NCBI GenBank assembly: GCA_000149265.1
Contig: CH003024.1
Span: 321,087 to 385,086, forward strand
Direction of reading: 5' to 3'
Source of the DNA: Ciona savignyi
Lineage: Eukaryota; Chordata; Ascidiacea; Phlebobranchia; Cionidae
DNA: 64,000 nt
Positions 23,198 through 36,174 of this stretch are shown here, in pieces. Positions within the stretch are counted from its first letter, which is position 1. Each line of letters starts with the position of its first letter. The notes below the pieces were generated by a model. The model did no database searches, had not been told where the DNA came from, and was given only the letters and a program-made list of their open reading frames with translations. The position numbers and the translations under genes were made by a program.

Positions 23198-26100
23198 AAT
23201 ATGATTAACAGAATCATTGTCATTGCCATTTAAACCACTTGGGTTTACAACCTCTTCCACTGTTTGCGGCAGTGGCCTTCCCAAGGTTTCGGGGCAGAGG
23301 ATAGTTGCGCCAACTCCGGCGATCATAAACGAGCCGAAGATAATGTAGGGGATGGATGAATGGGTGTTACCCTGCAAACGATCATAATATTATAGAGACA
23401 GTTCGATTGGTTACCATATTCTGAAGAGAGGGGATAAAACACAAATAAATTGTCATGTTTGGAGTTAGGACAGGATAGGATATTCATGTTTTTCCCCGTG
23501 AATGGGAAAACCAAGAGTGTTAACACATCGTCATTTAACCTCGCGCCCACCGTTGGGTTACCGGAGCTATTGCAGTGTGTTGCGTATGATAGACACATTC
23601 CCTCAACCAGTAATCCGCTGGGATCAGGCAATGTCCATTAAGTGCCTTAACTTTTAAGCACACCACGGTCCATGAATAACCTATCTCCTTGAAAGTTCTA
23701 GAGATAAAACATGAATATCCTAGCTTACATTGCCTGTTGTGTTCTGCTATAAGAAAAACTTTTAAGCACGCATTAATACCCTATCTTTTTAAAAGTTCTG
23801 GAGATAAAACATGAATATCCAAGCCCACATTACCTGTTGTGTTTTGCTATACAAAATAACTTTAATCACCCCACAACTAACCAGTAGCAGTATAAAGGGT
23901 GAAATTATCGACCCAAGTCTTGATATTGTGGACGAGGTGCCTAGCGCCACCGAGCGGAGAGGTGTGGGAAAGATCTCACTGGTGAAGATGTACACGATAG
24001 CGAATATCGCCGCAATCGCCAGTTTGCTGGTTAATCCGAGTACGAGGTGGACTGTCTCGTAGCGCGCTGTAATATTTTGGTTCAATGAAACATTGATTGA
24101 TTGCGTTTTTCTGCTTAAAAATATTGTGGAAATAGCAAAAGGTTACTGCAGGAGGGCATGATTATTGATAAGTTATAAAAAAAGAAGTCAGAAAACTCAA
24201 AATAAACACCACAATTGGCTGCAATTTGCAAGCATTTTATACTAGCATTGCATGACAACAGAGAGAACCATCATGTAAAAAATTGAATGCTTAAAAATAA
24301 TAATAAATAAACTATGGGGGGGATATTTTTTCTGCATATAATATGAGCAGGCTATTGATTTCCATTCAAATTGTATAAACAACCAGGATATTATTATGTT
24401 TGCCGAAATACATGATAGTTCATGCATGTGTAATTGACAACAGTGAGTATCGACATGTAAAAAATTGAATGCTTAAAAATAATAATTAATAAAATATAAA
24501 AAAAATTATGTCCAAATTTTGTTTTTTGTTGGGGGGGAAATATTTTTTCATGCATATAATATATGCTTGTAGAACAGGTTTTCCATTTCCATTCGAATTG
24601 TATAAACAACCACGATATTATTATGTTTGAATGTTTGCCAAAGTATGCTATAGGTCATGCATCGAACTCACGAGGAACAAATATGAGAGCGATGCAAGCA
24701 CTTCCACCAATCATAAATAGAAATATCATCGTTCCTTTGCGACCCATCCTGTCAAAGAATGTTGGAAGTTTATATTCAATCTATTTTGGTTATGGCGTTT
24801 TTTGTTTCTTGAACTAAGGTGTTTGCTTAAAATGTGAGTATATATGTGGGTTAGTGGCAGTTAGCGCATGTTAACATACCTAAAGGGGTTGCTAGCCGAT
24901 TGTGTCATTATACAAGGCAGAAGACATCAGCTGAAGCGAATATACTCTACTAAAACTTTGAAGCGAATATACTCTACTAAAAAAAATTGTCTGACGATAT
25001 ATACCCACTGTTATAGCTATGGTAATCTGGCAGCTAGCATGAGATAATAAGAAGGCTACTAAGTGATAGCTCTTAAATTTTCATTCACATCATGAATATC
25101 ACATCATACCCATAACACATTAATGACATCAGCACCACTTCAATATGACATCACAACCATATCAATATGACATCACAACCACATCAATATGACATCACAA
25201 TCACATCAATATGACATCACAACCACATCAATATGACATCACAACCACATCAATATGACATCACAACCACATGACCATGACATCACAACCTACCTTTTCC
25301 AGTTCATGAGAAAGATGCAAAGCATGGTTCCTGGGATCTCGATTGCCCCCGATAAGCAAACCCCGACATACAAGTCAGGAGTGAGACTCGCTGCACCCAT
25401 GGTCAATCCGTAATACACCATCGAGCACACAAACCTGGGAAAATTTAGGGAAATTAATTTTTTGTCCGAGTATAATAGGTATCACTTTAACTGTTAGCTA
25501 TTTACAAGTAGGGAAGATAAGAAAATGATTTATTATGTTTAATGCTGATGCAAGATTAAAATATTTTTAATTGCAAAAGTTTAATCACATTTTCTTGTAA
25601 AATTCACTGGTCATTCATAATCGTATTAAAATTCTATTTTATGAAAAGATTTTATTTTACAAAAAGTATAAATCTGATGACTGCATAAAACACGAATTTC
25701 TTTACATCTCTACATTTATAGATTTTGCATGCCAAATACTTATTGCCTATTTCAAATGCAATGATTACAAATATTATAGGTGTTGCCTGTTTGAAATAGC
25801 TGTGAAAGGCTTACCAAAAAAAGATGTTTGCAAGAAGCCACTTTGCCAACTTCTTGTATTTGAAGAAGTCAATTAAAGTGTGTGTTGTTGAGCCTTGATG
25901 CTTGATTGGTTCCAACTTAATATCTGTGCAATATATCGGTAAGAGTTTCTAGCACAAGGTGTGGTTGGTGAGTCAAGTTGACTCTTAATGACATAAGAGA
26001 ATCTTTTACAAGCTATATGGAACAAAGCAAGTCGGTTGTTTACGAAAACAGCTACTGGCTAGTCGATTTTACCCTTAAAGAACATTACTCCAAACAAGTT

Positions 26101-29100
26101 AATTATTGGGTTAAAGTAAACAGTAGGAAAGTCTCAATCAAATCATATTGCAATAGCTTCGATTATAACATAGTGTACATGAGGTAATATGATGATTGCC
26201 TGTGTGTAGCGTTTTACAATCAAAGTTAAAAATGATATATTAACTATCAATTTAGGTAAGTCATGGTTGTGGTTATAAGTGTAACCCCCCCGTTACATGA
26301 CACTAATCATGGGAAAGAGACACAAACAGTGCCCCAGGACAGTTGTTATAAATTGCTCGGCTAATAAAACAATTAAAACCATAATGTTAGGACATTGCTT
26401 ATCTTATCAGTAACTTGTTTGTTATTAGATCACCACTATAAGAATCAAAAAATATTTAACCAGTTAACCGATTTGTGTGTGAGCGAAGTAAAGTTGCTGT
26501 TTTAAAGTCTAAGTCTAATAGTTTACATTGCTTTAGGTTTCTCTATAATGTAGAGTAGTTGCACAGATTTAGATATTTTGACAGAGCAAATGGCTAATGA
26601 ACAGTTACCCAGTTAATTGATTTTTTCTGGTCAGTTAACCGTAATCAGAATCTAGGTTTATGAACTCGGTACAACCATACACATTCTTACACACACGGAC
26701 CAGGAATTTAGGCTATAGAAGGCCCATAACTCCAGCATCCCGAGCTATCATGGATCCAGGATATAGCGGTCAAGTCAGCTCGTGTCCTGAAGGAAGCTGA
26801 CTAAATGCTTGACCGGGAAAGATCTTCAGATTTATAAACTTAAAAATTTCTCCATCCGGTCAGAACAAATGCTAGACAGTGGCCAACATGCTACAAACAC
26901 ATCCCTGGTAGCAATACCAGTTGATTTACCTTCTGGATTATTCCCATTTCTGCGGGCGATCATGCATAGAATTTGTTCGGATTTTTCAGTTTTTCCAGTT
27001 GAATAAAGCCACCGGGGCGACTCGGGGATGCTGAAATAAAAAAAATTGTTCAAAGTTTTGAAATAAGTACGGTCGTGTGGCCGAATGGTTAACGCGACCG
27101 ATACATATACTGACAGTCCATCATGGGTTCGAAACTTAGCTCGAAAAAAAAAAGTTTTGAAATGAAATATTGTTTTGGCATCATTTATGTGTAGTTTTTT
27201 ATTGCATTACAAAGTATTACTTTATTTTATAAAAGAATCAAAATATATTTACCAAACTAGCTTGAAAAAACACTAAAGTTAGCAACGGATAATTCACGAA
27301 ATAGGCAAAATCCATGTTTATTTATTAATTTTGGCTTTATAAGGTTTTAACAGGAAAAAAAATGCATAAAACTGTCCCAAATTTATCAGTTGAACATTTT
27401 TTACCAATGACATTTGTTTTAGAGCGATACTTACAAAATAAATATATAAAGATACCAGGCAATGATAACCTCAATGATAAAAATGATCAATTTTTCACCA
27501 AAGTCACTTTTTACATAGCAATACTTACAAAATAAAGTAGACAGGTGCCATAGCAATGCAAATTCCCCCCGTAATCCAACATATTTCCTGCCATCGTGGC
27601 ACAAGGTACCCGAGAAGCGCGAGGAACATTATCCCAACTGAGAAACAACAGGAGAACACCAATCCTGGGTTGGATTAGGTGTTAAGTGTGGAGTTTTTAC
27701 GTCAACTTGGTTTATAAACTCCATGTAGGGATATTATATTTTGGGATACTTGCGAATTTCACAGTAAAAAGGCTTTTTAATAAACTTTTAGGAATACTTA
27801 TGTGTACTAAGCACTTCCCTAATAAACCAAGCGGAAATTGAGCCTATATTTAATATGATTACTTTTAATTTTTGCAGCAGGGTTTATGTTTTGCAAATTT
27901 ACTCTTGGTAAGCAGCCTACCGGGAAGTTTGCAGAATTGAGTTACACAAAGGCAACTATCAAATGCACATTAGATTAATTTAAACAATCATTTTGGGAAT
28001 TAAAGCAAACTTGTTGTCAACATTCACTTTGATAATTAATCCAAAATCACGTCTTATGATCACGTATATTTATTTCCAGACAATAAATTAACAGTCTAAC
28101 GCGAGCATTGCAAGAATCCAGCATGGCCACAGTAGAATTGCTAGATTCAATTCTATGTATTTATTATTATACATTTAATTGCATTTTTAATCAACCATTT
28201 GAATACAAAAAAAAAACACAATGGCAATGTTGTAAATTAAAAACTTTGCACAGATACACTTGTGCATAAAACGGTCGTCAGGTTTGGAATTCGTTAATCC
28301 CAGAAAATCTCCGGATAGACCAACCATAAATCACCTACCAGCCCAAATAGTATAATGTCATGTATGTTACCAGAATCTTGAACAAAATTATACGCTTTAA
28401 TAAGGTAACATTTAGAAATGTATTGCATGGAAGGGAAGCGCTAAAATATTAGTTGCATGAAAACTAAACAGTCATCTGCATTGTCCTAACAGTTAATATA
28501 AACAAACACCACTAATACAAACAGTAATTTTAAAAGCAGGAAATAATTTAAGATAATCTGATGAACAGATATGGATGTTGTGCTTTTTATCATTCTTTAG
28601 TGGTTGATTATAAAAGGCAAAACATAACAAAAGGACACAAATTATGAAACAGCAGTTACAATATAACAACCACAATGTTTAAATGAATTATCAGAAAATT
28701 CATCTATCACACTTAATACTTTAAAGATTAACCCTGTTCAAAGTGCCTATTTACTTACAATTATTGTTTCGTAACTGCTCAATATACATTAAACTTGCAT
28801 TAAATGAGTCATCTCAATTTAAGATTATATAGACAAAAATTTAATTATTTTAAATTGCTAAAATAATTTAATGTTACATCCATTCATTACAGATTATCCA
28901 ATATAATATTGCATCATTTATTAAACATAAATGTTCGCCTCCTTATTAAAATATACATATGACTCAGCGCCAGTTAAATACTAGCACTGTCAGCATACAC
29001 GTTGTTTAATTGGACTGTGGTCAAGGTCTAGATTCTTGGAGCCGATACCAGCATAACACATCTCGTACCAATGTTATACACATGTTAAGTTGACAAAGAA

Positions 29101-31882
29101 TAAATATATCAAACTTTTACAAGTGTCAGCGATATTATAAAACTACATTTCATATAAAACAACATTTCAGCTTTATTATAAAACTTAGCTATATTATAAA
29201 ACAACATTTTAAATAGGTTTGTTCTATATAAGTGTTAGCTATATTATAAAACTACAATGCAAATAGGTTTGTTCCATTGCAAATAATGACAATACTTACC
29301 AATTTATCATGCAACAGCCCCTTATTAACTAGTAGTTTTAACAACAATACTTACCAACAATGGCCCAGGTTGATTTTCCCAGGCATTCACACAACAACAC
29401 GAATGCTGTAGAACCCATACCACCAAGGCAGAATCCAGTTAAGCATCGCGTTGCCGCAAATGTCTGCCAACTTTTGCAGAATCCGGACGAGAATGCACAT
29501 ACTCCCGTCAGCGCACTTACTAGAGTGAGAAATTGATTATAAACTTGTAAGACTTTGATCAATGCGTCTCTTTAAGTAGGTTATAGGTCTACTGGTCTAT
29601 AGGGGTTAATTTAGCACCGATGCAAACATATGTTCCAAAGTCGATAGACCCCAACCAACAAAGTTGAGTGTTANNNNNNNNNNNNNNNNNNNNNNNNNNN
29701 NNNNNNNNNNNNNNNNNNNNNNNNNNNNNNNNNNNNNNNNNNNNNNNNNNNNNNNNNNNNNNNNNNNNNNNNNNNNNNNNNNNNNNNNNNNNNNNNNNNN
29801 NNNNNNNNNNNNNNNNNNNNNNNNNNNNNTATATTCTCTGGTTTTGTGGTGTGCTGTACAAATTTACTTTACTGACGTCACACGGCATGTAAACTGGCAG
29901 TCTTTAAACTACATCCCACGATCTATAATGTTTTCTATGGGTTTAGAATTGTGGCTCTTGGATTAAACAAGGAATAGAAGCCTGCGGTTCCATAAGCTCA
30001 GGCCCCTTTGGTATGAATTACATCGTACCCGTATAAAATTAATCATTATCTGCATGTTTTGTCATGGTCGCAAGTAATCAAGAATAAAAGAAACCTTCTG
30101 TGATCAAGTTCGGATTGTCAGAGTCATTTCGAAGTCTTAATAGCTAGGGAACTTTAGCCAAATTTAGCGGCAGCCATAGGCACCCAAGCTACAACAATAC
30201 CTGAATCCATACACCATAAATAAACCATAACGGCATTGTGTTAAATAGTACAGAAATGCACAAATTGTTGCTAATTAAATTACTAAACCCCCTTTCAAGC
30301 GAAATGTGGTTTTTAAAAACGTTTAAACTTGCTTGGTGTACTTAATTCTGAAATTTACTTTGTTTCTTATTTCCATCTTTTGGTAGACTAGTTTTCCAAC
30401 ACGAAAACAATGCCAACACAGCCAGACATAATTCAAAACAAATCAATCAACCTACCAATGAGTACAACAGGACGTCGGCCATACATGTCTGCAAATTGTC
30501 CGAAGGTAAAGCAGCCGGTCATGAATCCCACCATGAAGAGACTCTGTATCAAATCCACTACCCATTGTTTCGAGTATAAATCAAACTAAAACAAGAAGTC
30601 TATGAAACAAGTATCTTAACTTGCCTTTATTCTTAGGCACATTGTTTAACCCAAAAGATTTAAGGGATCAAAAGTGGTAATAAGTCCGACCGGTTAGTCT
30701 CGTGGTTTAGTGCGACGCCTTTTAACCAAAAGGTTTCAGATCCCTAGCTAGTCGGTTGTGTCCTTGGGCAAGGCATGTAAGAGACATTGCCTGAATCCAA
30801 CGGATTAATGGATTCTACCAAATTGAATGAATGTGTGTATCATATACAACATACTGCAATAGCTCCGGTAACCTGACGGTGGGCATGAGGTGACCTGACG
30901 ATTGCCTGTGTGTTAACCCCCTTGGTTTTCCTATTTTTGGTTACAATAAATATGAATATCCTATCCCTATCCTAATTAAAATAATGTCCTGATATTGTAA
31001 GTCAAATTGCCAATAACACTATTGGCTTTGGAAACTATTACATAATTTGAAATTTGCGGTTTAGATATGGGGTGTTGACTGAGTGACAAGTCCAGTCTTG
31101 GCAAGGTGTACTGTACATTTATGGTTGAAAGTTTTGGGGCACGTAATTTATTTATGTAGAGAATACAACTCCAGAGAACTTACGTGGGCATGAATAAAAT
31201 AATAGAAATATTGTCTATAAAGTAGAGTTAAAAATATTTTTTGTTGTTTTATCAGTGTGTCAGTAGGCCTACCGCAATTGCAGTTTAAATGGATTTTTCA
31301 TTGTAACATATTTGGCACCCATTACACATATTTCAAACTTCAGGAAATATTTTGAGTGATTTTCCAAATTTGTACCGGTACCATATGATACAGGAAGAAA
31401 TAAATACCAATATCAACGCACTTGAACATATGAGTTTCCCTATTCCTGAGTTATAGCTTAAGGTCTTTTCAAACTTACAGGTCGTGAAAATTTATGAGCA
31501 AACATAAGCTTGTTAAAAAACATTGGAAAGAATGTCATATTTGATTGTTGCTTTGATCTAGTATGTTAAACGTTAAGACAATATGTTAAAATGTTTAGTA
31601 AAACCGGTATTTTCTTTATTTATTTTGTATATTTTATAAATGTAAAAGAATATATTGTACATTTGTACTGATGATAACAGGCTCTATATATTAAATCTGA
31701 TCGCACAACCACTTTATATATAGATATATACCTTGTTTTATTATATTTCATCTGCTTATATATACAATTGAAAAGCTTACATCGGTGACAATTGTAGTTG
31801 CATTTCGGTGGTTCGCGGTGGAGTTTGAAGACACGTTAGCCCCAACGATTACCATCAACACCATCTGTGACGCTGATACAAA
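23198..31882 (-). CDS. SLC22-type organic cation/anion transporter (MFS); ends incomplete
   Basis: Exons (- strand order): 31781-31882, 30456-30585, 29355-29519, 27529-27664, 26930-27030, 25815-25923, 25294-25434, 24672-24748, 23882-24066, 23198-23371, all joined in phase. The first gives a hydrophobic start then an extracellular loop with three N-glycosylation sites (NVS, NST, NAT). Then come FDLYSKQWVVDLIQSLFMVG and the MFS signature FGQFADMYGRRPVVL; RCLTGFCLGGMG; PESPRWLYSTGKTEKSEQIL, the hallmark loop of SLC22; FVCSMVYYGLTMGA; a second MFS-type motif RMGRKG; IYIFTSE-like VYIFTSEIFPTPLRSVALG; and the C-terminal LCPETLGRPLPQTVEE. Twelve membrane spans are expected and most can be assigned. 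It moves small organic ions across the plasma membrane; substrate unknown. The true first and last exons were not found. An assembly gap lies in intron 2, but flanking phases match, so no exon need be lost. Confidence 0.88.
23461..23650 (-). repeat. Composite SINE copy in transporter intron
   Basis: GGATAGGATATTCATG, CCGTGAATGGGAAAACCAAG, GCTATTGCAGTGTGTTGCG and AGGCAATGTCCATTAAGTGCC in the reverse order of the full SINE; head missing. Confidence 0.75.
23655..23855. repeat. Tandem duplication of about 110 bases
   Basis: TAAAACATGAATATCC...CCTGTTGTGTT(C/T)TGCTAT occurs twice, about 110 bases apart, in the intron between the last two identified transporter exons. Confidence 0.7.
24235..24655. 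repeat. Tandem duplication of about 200 bases in intron
   Basis: CATGTAAAAAATTGAATGCTT, the TTTTTTC(A)TGCATATAATAT block and TTGTATAAACAACCA(G/C)GATA occur twice in the same order (about 24240-24420 and 24430-24650). The second copy runs up to the transporter exon at 24672. Confidence 0.75.
25118..25290. repeat. 22-base minisatellite
   Basis: About seven copies of ACATCAATATGACATCACAACC and close variants, in the intron just downstream of the exon at 25294-25434; the array ends within a few bases of its donor site. Confidence 0.9.
26140..26225 (+). repeat. SINE fragment
   Basis: ATATTGCAATAGCTTCGATTA ... GAGGTAATATGATGATTGCC matches the SINE centre and tail. Intron of the transporter gene. 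Confidence 0.5.
27069..27148 (+). repeat. tRNA-Ser/Leu-like SINE head
   Basis: CGTGTGGCCGAATGGTTAAC and ATGGGTTCGAAACTTAGC give A-box- and B-box-like pol III promoter words. The copy is followed by an A-run, as in a SINE. No acceptor stem typical of a real tRNA gene. Confidence 0.65.
29674..29829. other. Assembly gap (156 N)
   Basis: Unknown bases in intron 2 of the transporter gene. Open frames drawn across it are artefacts. Confidence 0.99.
30688..30985 (+). repeat. Full-length composite tRNA-headed SINE
   Basis: A tRNA-like head (CCGGTTAGTCTCGTGGTTTAG as A box; GGTTTCAGATCCCTAGC as a decayed B box), then TGTCCTTGGGCAAGGCA, the GCAATAGCTCCGGTAACC centre and TGACGATTGCCTGTGTGTTAA. It ends in ATGAATATCCTATCC repeats. 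Resembles the composite SINE described from Ciona; the name is not asserted. Intron of the transporter gene. Confidence 0.8.
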
Positions 31883-31923
31883 CTGTGGATGGAAGTGGTT
31901 TTGTGTTGGGTTACTACACTGGA

Positions 31924-32205
31924 TGTTAGGATAGGATATTCATGTTTATCCCGGTGAATGGAAAAACCAGTGGGGTTTACATAAGGGCAATCGTTAGATC
32001 ACCTTGCACCCACCATTGGGTTACCGAAGCTATTGCAGTGTGTTATGTATTTAGACGTTTCTTCAATTTGGTAGAACTCATTAATCCGCTGCGATCAGGC
32101 AATGTCCATTAAGTGCCTTGCCCAAGGACTAGCGAGCGACAAGTTCTTAACCTGCAACCTTTCGGTTGAAAGGTGTCGCACTAAACCACAGACTAACCGG
32201 TCAGA
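31924..32205 (-). repeat. Full-length composite SINE upstream of transporter
   Basis: Reverse copy from GGATAGGATATTCATGTTTA to TCGCACTAAACCACAGACTAA, with the conserved AGGCAATGTCCATTAAGTGCC and GCAACCTTTCGGTTGAAAGG blocks. It starts about 40 bases upstream of the first transporter exon found, so the true first exon must be beyond it or lost to view. Confidence 0.8.
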
Positions 32206-32561
32206 CTAAAAATGTTTCATTTCATTGTGGCTGACGAATAAATGGCTAAAGTACCCTCCATCAACTACTACCAGTATACGTGGTTAACGAAAACTGCTTA
32301 ATTTCTGTATATTCATTGGTTACCCCTTTAATCAAGAACTGTTAGTACAAAATATAAACTGTTGTTACATCACTTTAACAACATGGGAATTTTTAACTGC
32401 AGTGAAACAGAGGCGAAATAACGGTGCAAAATGAAAATCAACTGCAAATTGAATTAAAACAGTTTTAACTCTTTGCGTCCCAACTCGCGATATATCGCGA
32501 CAGCATGTTTGAATAAAGTACAGCATGTTTGAATTAATGCATTTAGCCGGTAGTGAAAGAG

Positions 32562-32563
<2 letters not shown>

Positions 32564-32598
<35 letters not shown>
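32564..32598. repeat. (TA)n microsatellite
   Basis: About 17 TA units. Confidence 0.95.
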
Positions 32599-32599
<1 letters not shown>

Positions 32600-32602
<3 letters not shown>

Positions 32603-33280
32603 AATATAAGCCATTGCTAAGTTTTAGTATTTTGATGTATGACCTAACCCGATTACAAAAGTCATTGGTATATCAAATATTACATTGGTTTATTTTCCTG
32701 CTCTATTTATATGGGACAAGTTAATTTGGAGCCAAACTTGTCCTACAAAACAAGTTCTCTACAAGCTTAATGTAGATATGGTATAGCCATATCTGTGTTT
32801 TTGATCTATTCCGGTAGAGTGAGATAAACTGGAGTTTTTTTCTTAATAAAATTAAAAACTACTACTGCAAAATGCATGAATGCGTCTTTAATGATAATAG
32901 GTGTTATCAACATTAATGCAACAGTACCTACATATTTATTAATTAATACTTTTGTAATCTTTATCAGATTACAAAAAATAGAAATCCGCAGTGTCCAGCA
33001 TTTTCGAGAATAAGTGATATTTAGTTAGAGAGAAAAATGCAACGCGATTTTTGTTTGTCTCATATACCGAGATGCCATACGGTTATAGAGTCAGGTGCCA
33101 CTTAATAATAAATGCAAATAAAAAGTAAATAATATAAATGGCCCTATGAATACTAGTTATGCAAAAAGTATATAAAAATACATTATTACAAAGTCATGTT
33201 AAACAGTGAGCTCTATGTACACTGTTATGAAACATGTGCAAGCAAAAATTCAGCCTTTATTTGTTTTCTGGGGTTCAGTC
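32600..33280. other. AT-rich spacer, no gene seen
   Basis: No conserved frame or repeat recognised. Confidence 0.45.
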
Positions 33281-33292
33281 TGCATGTGTGTG

Positions 33293-33509
33293 TGGTACCT
33301 CTAAATACTACATGATCGCTTGGATCGCATGGAGCACTTGATCGCTTACTATACTTTGTAATTACAAAAGCCATGATATTAATGTTAGGGTTGGGGTTAA
33401 AGTTAGTTCTGGGGTTAAGATTAGTGTTTGGGACAGGGTTAGAATTACTTTTCATAGCAATCCAAGCGATCCAACGCTCTAAGCGATCCTGTAGTATTTA
33501 GAGGCACCC
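33293..33509. mobile_element. MITE with GGTACCTCTAAATACTAC ends
   Basis: Left end TGGTACCTCTAAATACTAC and right end GTAGTATTTAGAGGCACCC pair with two mismatches, and the pairing continues into GATCGCTTGGATCGC-type words. Flanked by ATGTGTGTG on both sides (9 bases, although inside a TG-rich stretch, so 8 is possible). Confidence 0.75.
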
Positions 33510-33862
33510 ATGTGTGTGGGGTAAAATACTGAATTTATTCAGTATTAATAAAATTAACACAAGTGCATGTTGTTTAACTTGTTTAAACTTCGCTTTAAGC
33601 AATATCTAATTCAAATGTATTTACGTGGAACGCAATAGTCTTAGTTGTTACACTTAGTGTCAATTTTGCAATAATACTTGTTTATAATTTTATATTTTAT
33701 TTCACTGTAACTTGTTTACTGTAAATTACCATAAAATGATACGTTTATTAAAGATTTTGGCCTGTGCAGCATTGTATTTCTTTATTTCTTTATTTATCTA
33801 ACTAAACACAAAGGGTGCAGCTGACTCGGTGACTTTTTGGTCTTTCGCTGCATCCTTTGCTG

Positions 33863-34246
33863 CCAGTATGGAAAGTACGGCAGCTGCACACTCTTTTTTA
33901 CCCCGCGTCTTTGCACACTTGGGTAATTTCACACGATCGCAAACATAAACATCATATAATTTCCAACAAACCTGTAAACCTACCTCTGGATCTCAGGTAA
34001 TTTACTGTCAGTACATTTTTTGTTATTTAGCCGACCCTATGTTATGTAGATAGATATGTTAGCTGACGGACACGAAAGATTGAGAATAGAATAATGTTTT
34101 TTAAGATTTTGGTAAAACAGTAATAAAAAGGAGATTTTGTGCACACTTAAAGTGTGCACTTTTGAACGTTTGCACCCTGCACACTTAAATATTTTGCGCT
34201 TGCACACTCGAGATCTCGTCGAAAATTGACGTACTTTCCATACGGG
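33863..34246. mobile_element. MITE with CCAGTATGGAAAGTACG ends
   Basis: Ends CCAGTATGGAAAGTACG and CGTACTTTCCATACGGG are inverted repeats. A perfect 8-base duplication CTTTGCTG lies at 33855-33862 and 34247-34254. The interior has several TGCACACTT/AAGTGTGCA words in both directions. The 8-base duplication points to the hAT or P class. Confidence 0.8.
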
Positions 34247-34688
34247 CTTTGCTGTACATTACGCCGATTACGGTATATATTGTTGTCGTTTGTAAAAATG
34301 TAATGTCAGCAATCAGCATAACTTTAAAAAAAATTAACTTCTGGCAAACAATTTCGTGACACAGTTTCAATCCTACAAACTTTCGGTTTGAAAGCCGACG
34401 CATTTACTAAGCTATTCCGCCGAATAAATATAAATTATAAAATATCGAAGTACTTACATTTGAAAACCCGACTAGACATGCCAAAAAAAACTGATATCTT
34501 CCAAAACTTCCGACATATTGAAAAGCTTTTTCAGCGTCCATTGTTGAAAATTCAAACCGTACATACAGTGAACAATTTGCAGCAACTTAAATTTAGCTAA
34601 GCATTTCGTATCTTCTTTGTTTACATTTATTTCCGCTGAGGAAAATGGCGCTAAAGCTGTTCAATTAGATTTATTTTAACTTTCAAGG

Positions 34689-34735
34689 GACGGTCGAATT
34701 GCGCAGTGGTTATAACGTGACTGATACACATACAA
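34689..34735 (+). repeat. tRNA-like SINE head fragment
   Basis: GACGGTCGAATTGCGCAGTGG ... ATAACGTGACTGATACACATAC, a variant of the tRNA-Ser/Leu-like repeat, cut short. Confidence 0.45.
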
Positions 34736-34929
34736 ATTGTATAAAAACAATCTCGGTCAATTACAAAAAATAACATATGTCAATACACAATTTATAGTTG
34801 TTTTTAAATATATGAGAATGGTTTTACATAAGTCAATACTTTTTATAATGTTTTTTTTTAAATATATGTGGCTAGTGAGAGTAATATAGAAATAATTTTG
34901 TAGTCGTGGGCCCCATTTGGAAAAATGGG

Positions 34930-35310
34930 ACACATTTTGTTTTTGTACGTTGTTTTTCGTTAAACGCCACACGCTTGATTTGACAGGTTTGTGGCCCCGA
35001 CATCTGCCATAAAGGGCTATGGAATCACAGGCTTCCTATACATCACAGATGCTCTATGAGTGCCTATAATAGAATCACAATGAAACTTTGTAATTTATTG
35101 GGCAACATGGTCTAGATATGCAGAAACTAAAATTCTGGGTGATAAATCCAGGGGAATTTCCTTGAAACGATAAAAAACTAAACGGTATTTTTTATATTTA
35201 GATTTGTTGAGCATAGCGGTTGAACGGCTGGAATTTGCTTCTGAATCATAATTTTAACAGGTATGCCATGTCGCCCCGACATCTCTATAAGAAGGTGTGA
35301 TTGAATCGAA
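34930..35310 (+). repeat. Single relative of the 39-kb tandem repeat
   Basis: CAGGTTTGTGGCCCCGACATCTG, ACATGGTCTAGATATGCAGAAAC, CCAGGGGAATTTCC and GCATAGCGGTTGAACGGCT match units of the array at 38980-40230. Confidence 0.7.
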
Positions 35311-35476
35311 AAAGAAATTAGAAATAGTTAGTCCGTAAAAAACTAAATCAAATTTTTCAGGAATTTTACCTTCTTTTCACACTAGCGCTTAATTAACAAC
35401 ATGCTTTAATTCAAAACATAAACAAAGTTACAAAATACTTCTGGAAATACGCTAAAATGAAGAATAGTCCCTAGAT

Positions 35477-35791
35477 CAGTGTTTCCCAACCCGAGTCCGC
35501 GGTCTCAAATGAGTCCGTGGGAGTTTTAAGTGAGTCCGCAAGTACATTAACAATTTGCAAAACTTTTTTTTGTTTTTGATCGTTCTAAACAGCAGTGATA
35601 TGTTTTTATCAACGAGACATTGTAACTCAAGGTAATTTTGAGTTTGTATTAGTTGTATCGTATGCACATAGGCTAGTCCAGTTACGCTACAGTTTTGACT
35701 TACGCCAATTGAAAATTGATGCACTTTGAGCCCGCAAAGACTTTCGCTGGTAAGGAAATAGTCCGCGACCAAAAAAGGTTGGGAAACGCTG
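35477..35791. mobile_element. hAT-type MITE
   Basis: Ends CAGTGTTTCCCAACC and GGTTGGGAAACGCTG; perfect 8-base duplication CCCTAGAT at 35469-35476 and 35792-35799. Interior carries repeated GAGTCCGC(G/A) words at the left and CCGCGACC at the right. No ORF. Confidence 0.88.
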
Positions 35792-35999
35792 CCCTAGATC
35801 AAGATTGTAACAGGCATTGCCCTATCGTAGGCCTACGACAATTTCACAATAAGGAGTTTTTCGAAATTAAAAAAAAACAATTAAAAAACCAAGAATACGA
35901 AACTCCTTATTTTCGCCATGAATATACGTTTTTAAATGCACAGCAAACATAAATTTGGTTTGGTACTTTTGGGACTTTATTAGTTTATGCTTGCAAAAA

Positions 36000-36115
36000 C
36001 AGGGTTAGGGACCAAACAAACAAAATGTGTTTTACAAATAGAGGTTCAAACAAAGTATGTTTTACAATAGAGGTTTGTCACACGTGGTTGGCACTCTCTA
36101 GTTATAAAATAGACA
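36000..36115 (+). repeat. Dispersed repeat relative (40.4-kb family)
   Basis: Shares TTTATGCTTGCAAAAAC, AAAATGTGTTTTACAAATAG and CACGTGGTTGGCACTCTCTAG with 40395-40640 and 46690-46870. Confidence 0.6.
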
Positions 36116-36174
36116 TGCAAAAAAAGAACAGTAAAGTTTGTAGCTGTACTTGCTCAATCGATCCGACGCAAATA

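Noticed and set aside
25118..25290. CRISPR-like regular repeats
   Set aside because: Direct 22-base units without unique spacers in a eukaryotic intron: a minisatellite. The same holds for 52341-52755.
29589..29966. Open frames spanning the N gap
   Set aside because: They exist only because unknown bases contain no stops.
33225..33455. Asn/Pro-rich frame (NPNTNLNPRTNFNPNPN)
   Set aside because: It lies inside the MITE at 33293-33509 and reflects a GGGGTTA-like low-complexity stretch.
34185..34403. 72-codon - strand frame
   Set aside because: Overlaps the right end of the MITE at 33863-34246, no domain and no neighbouring exon.
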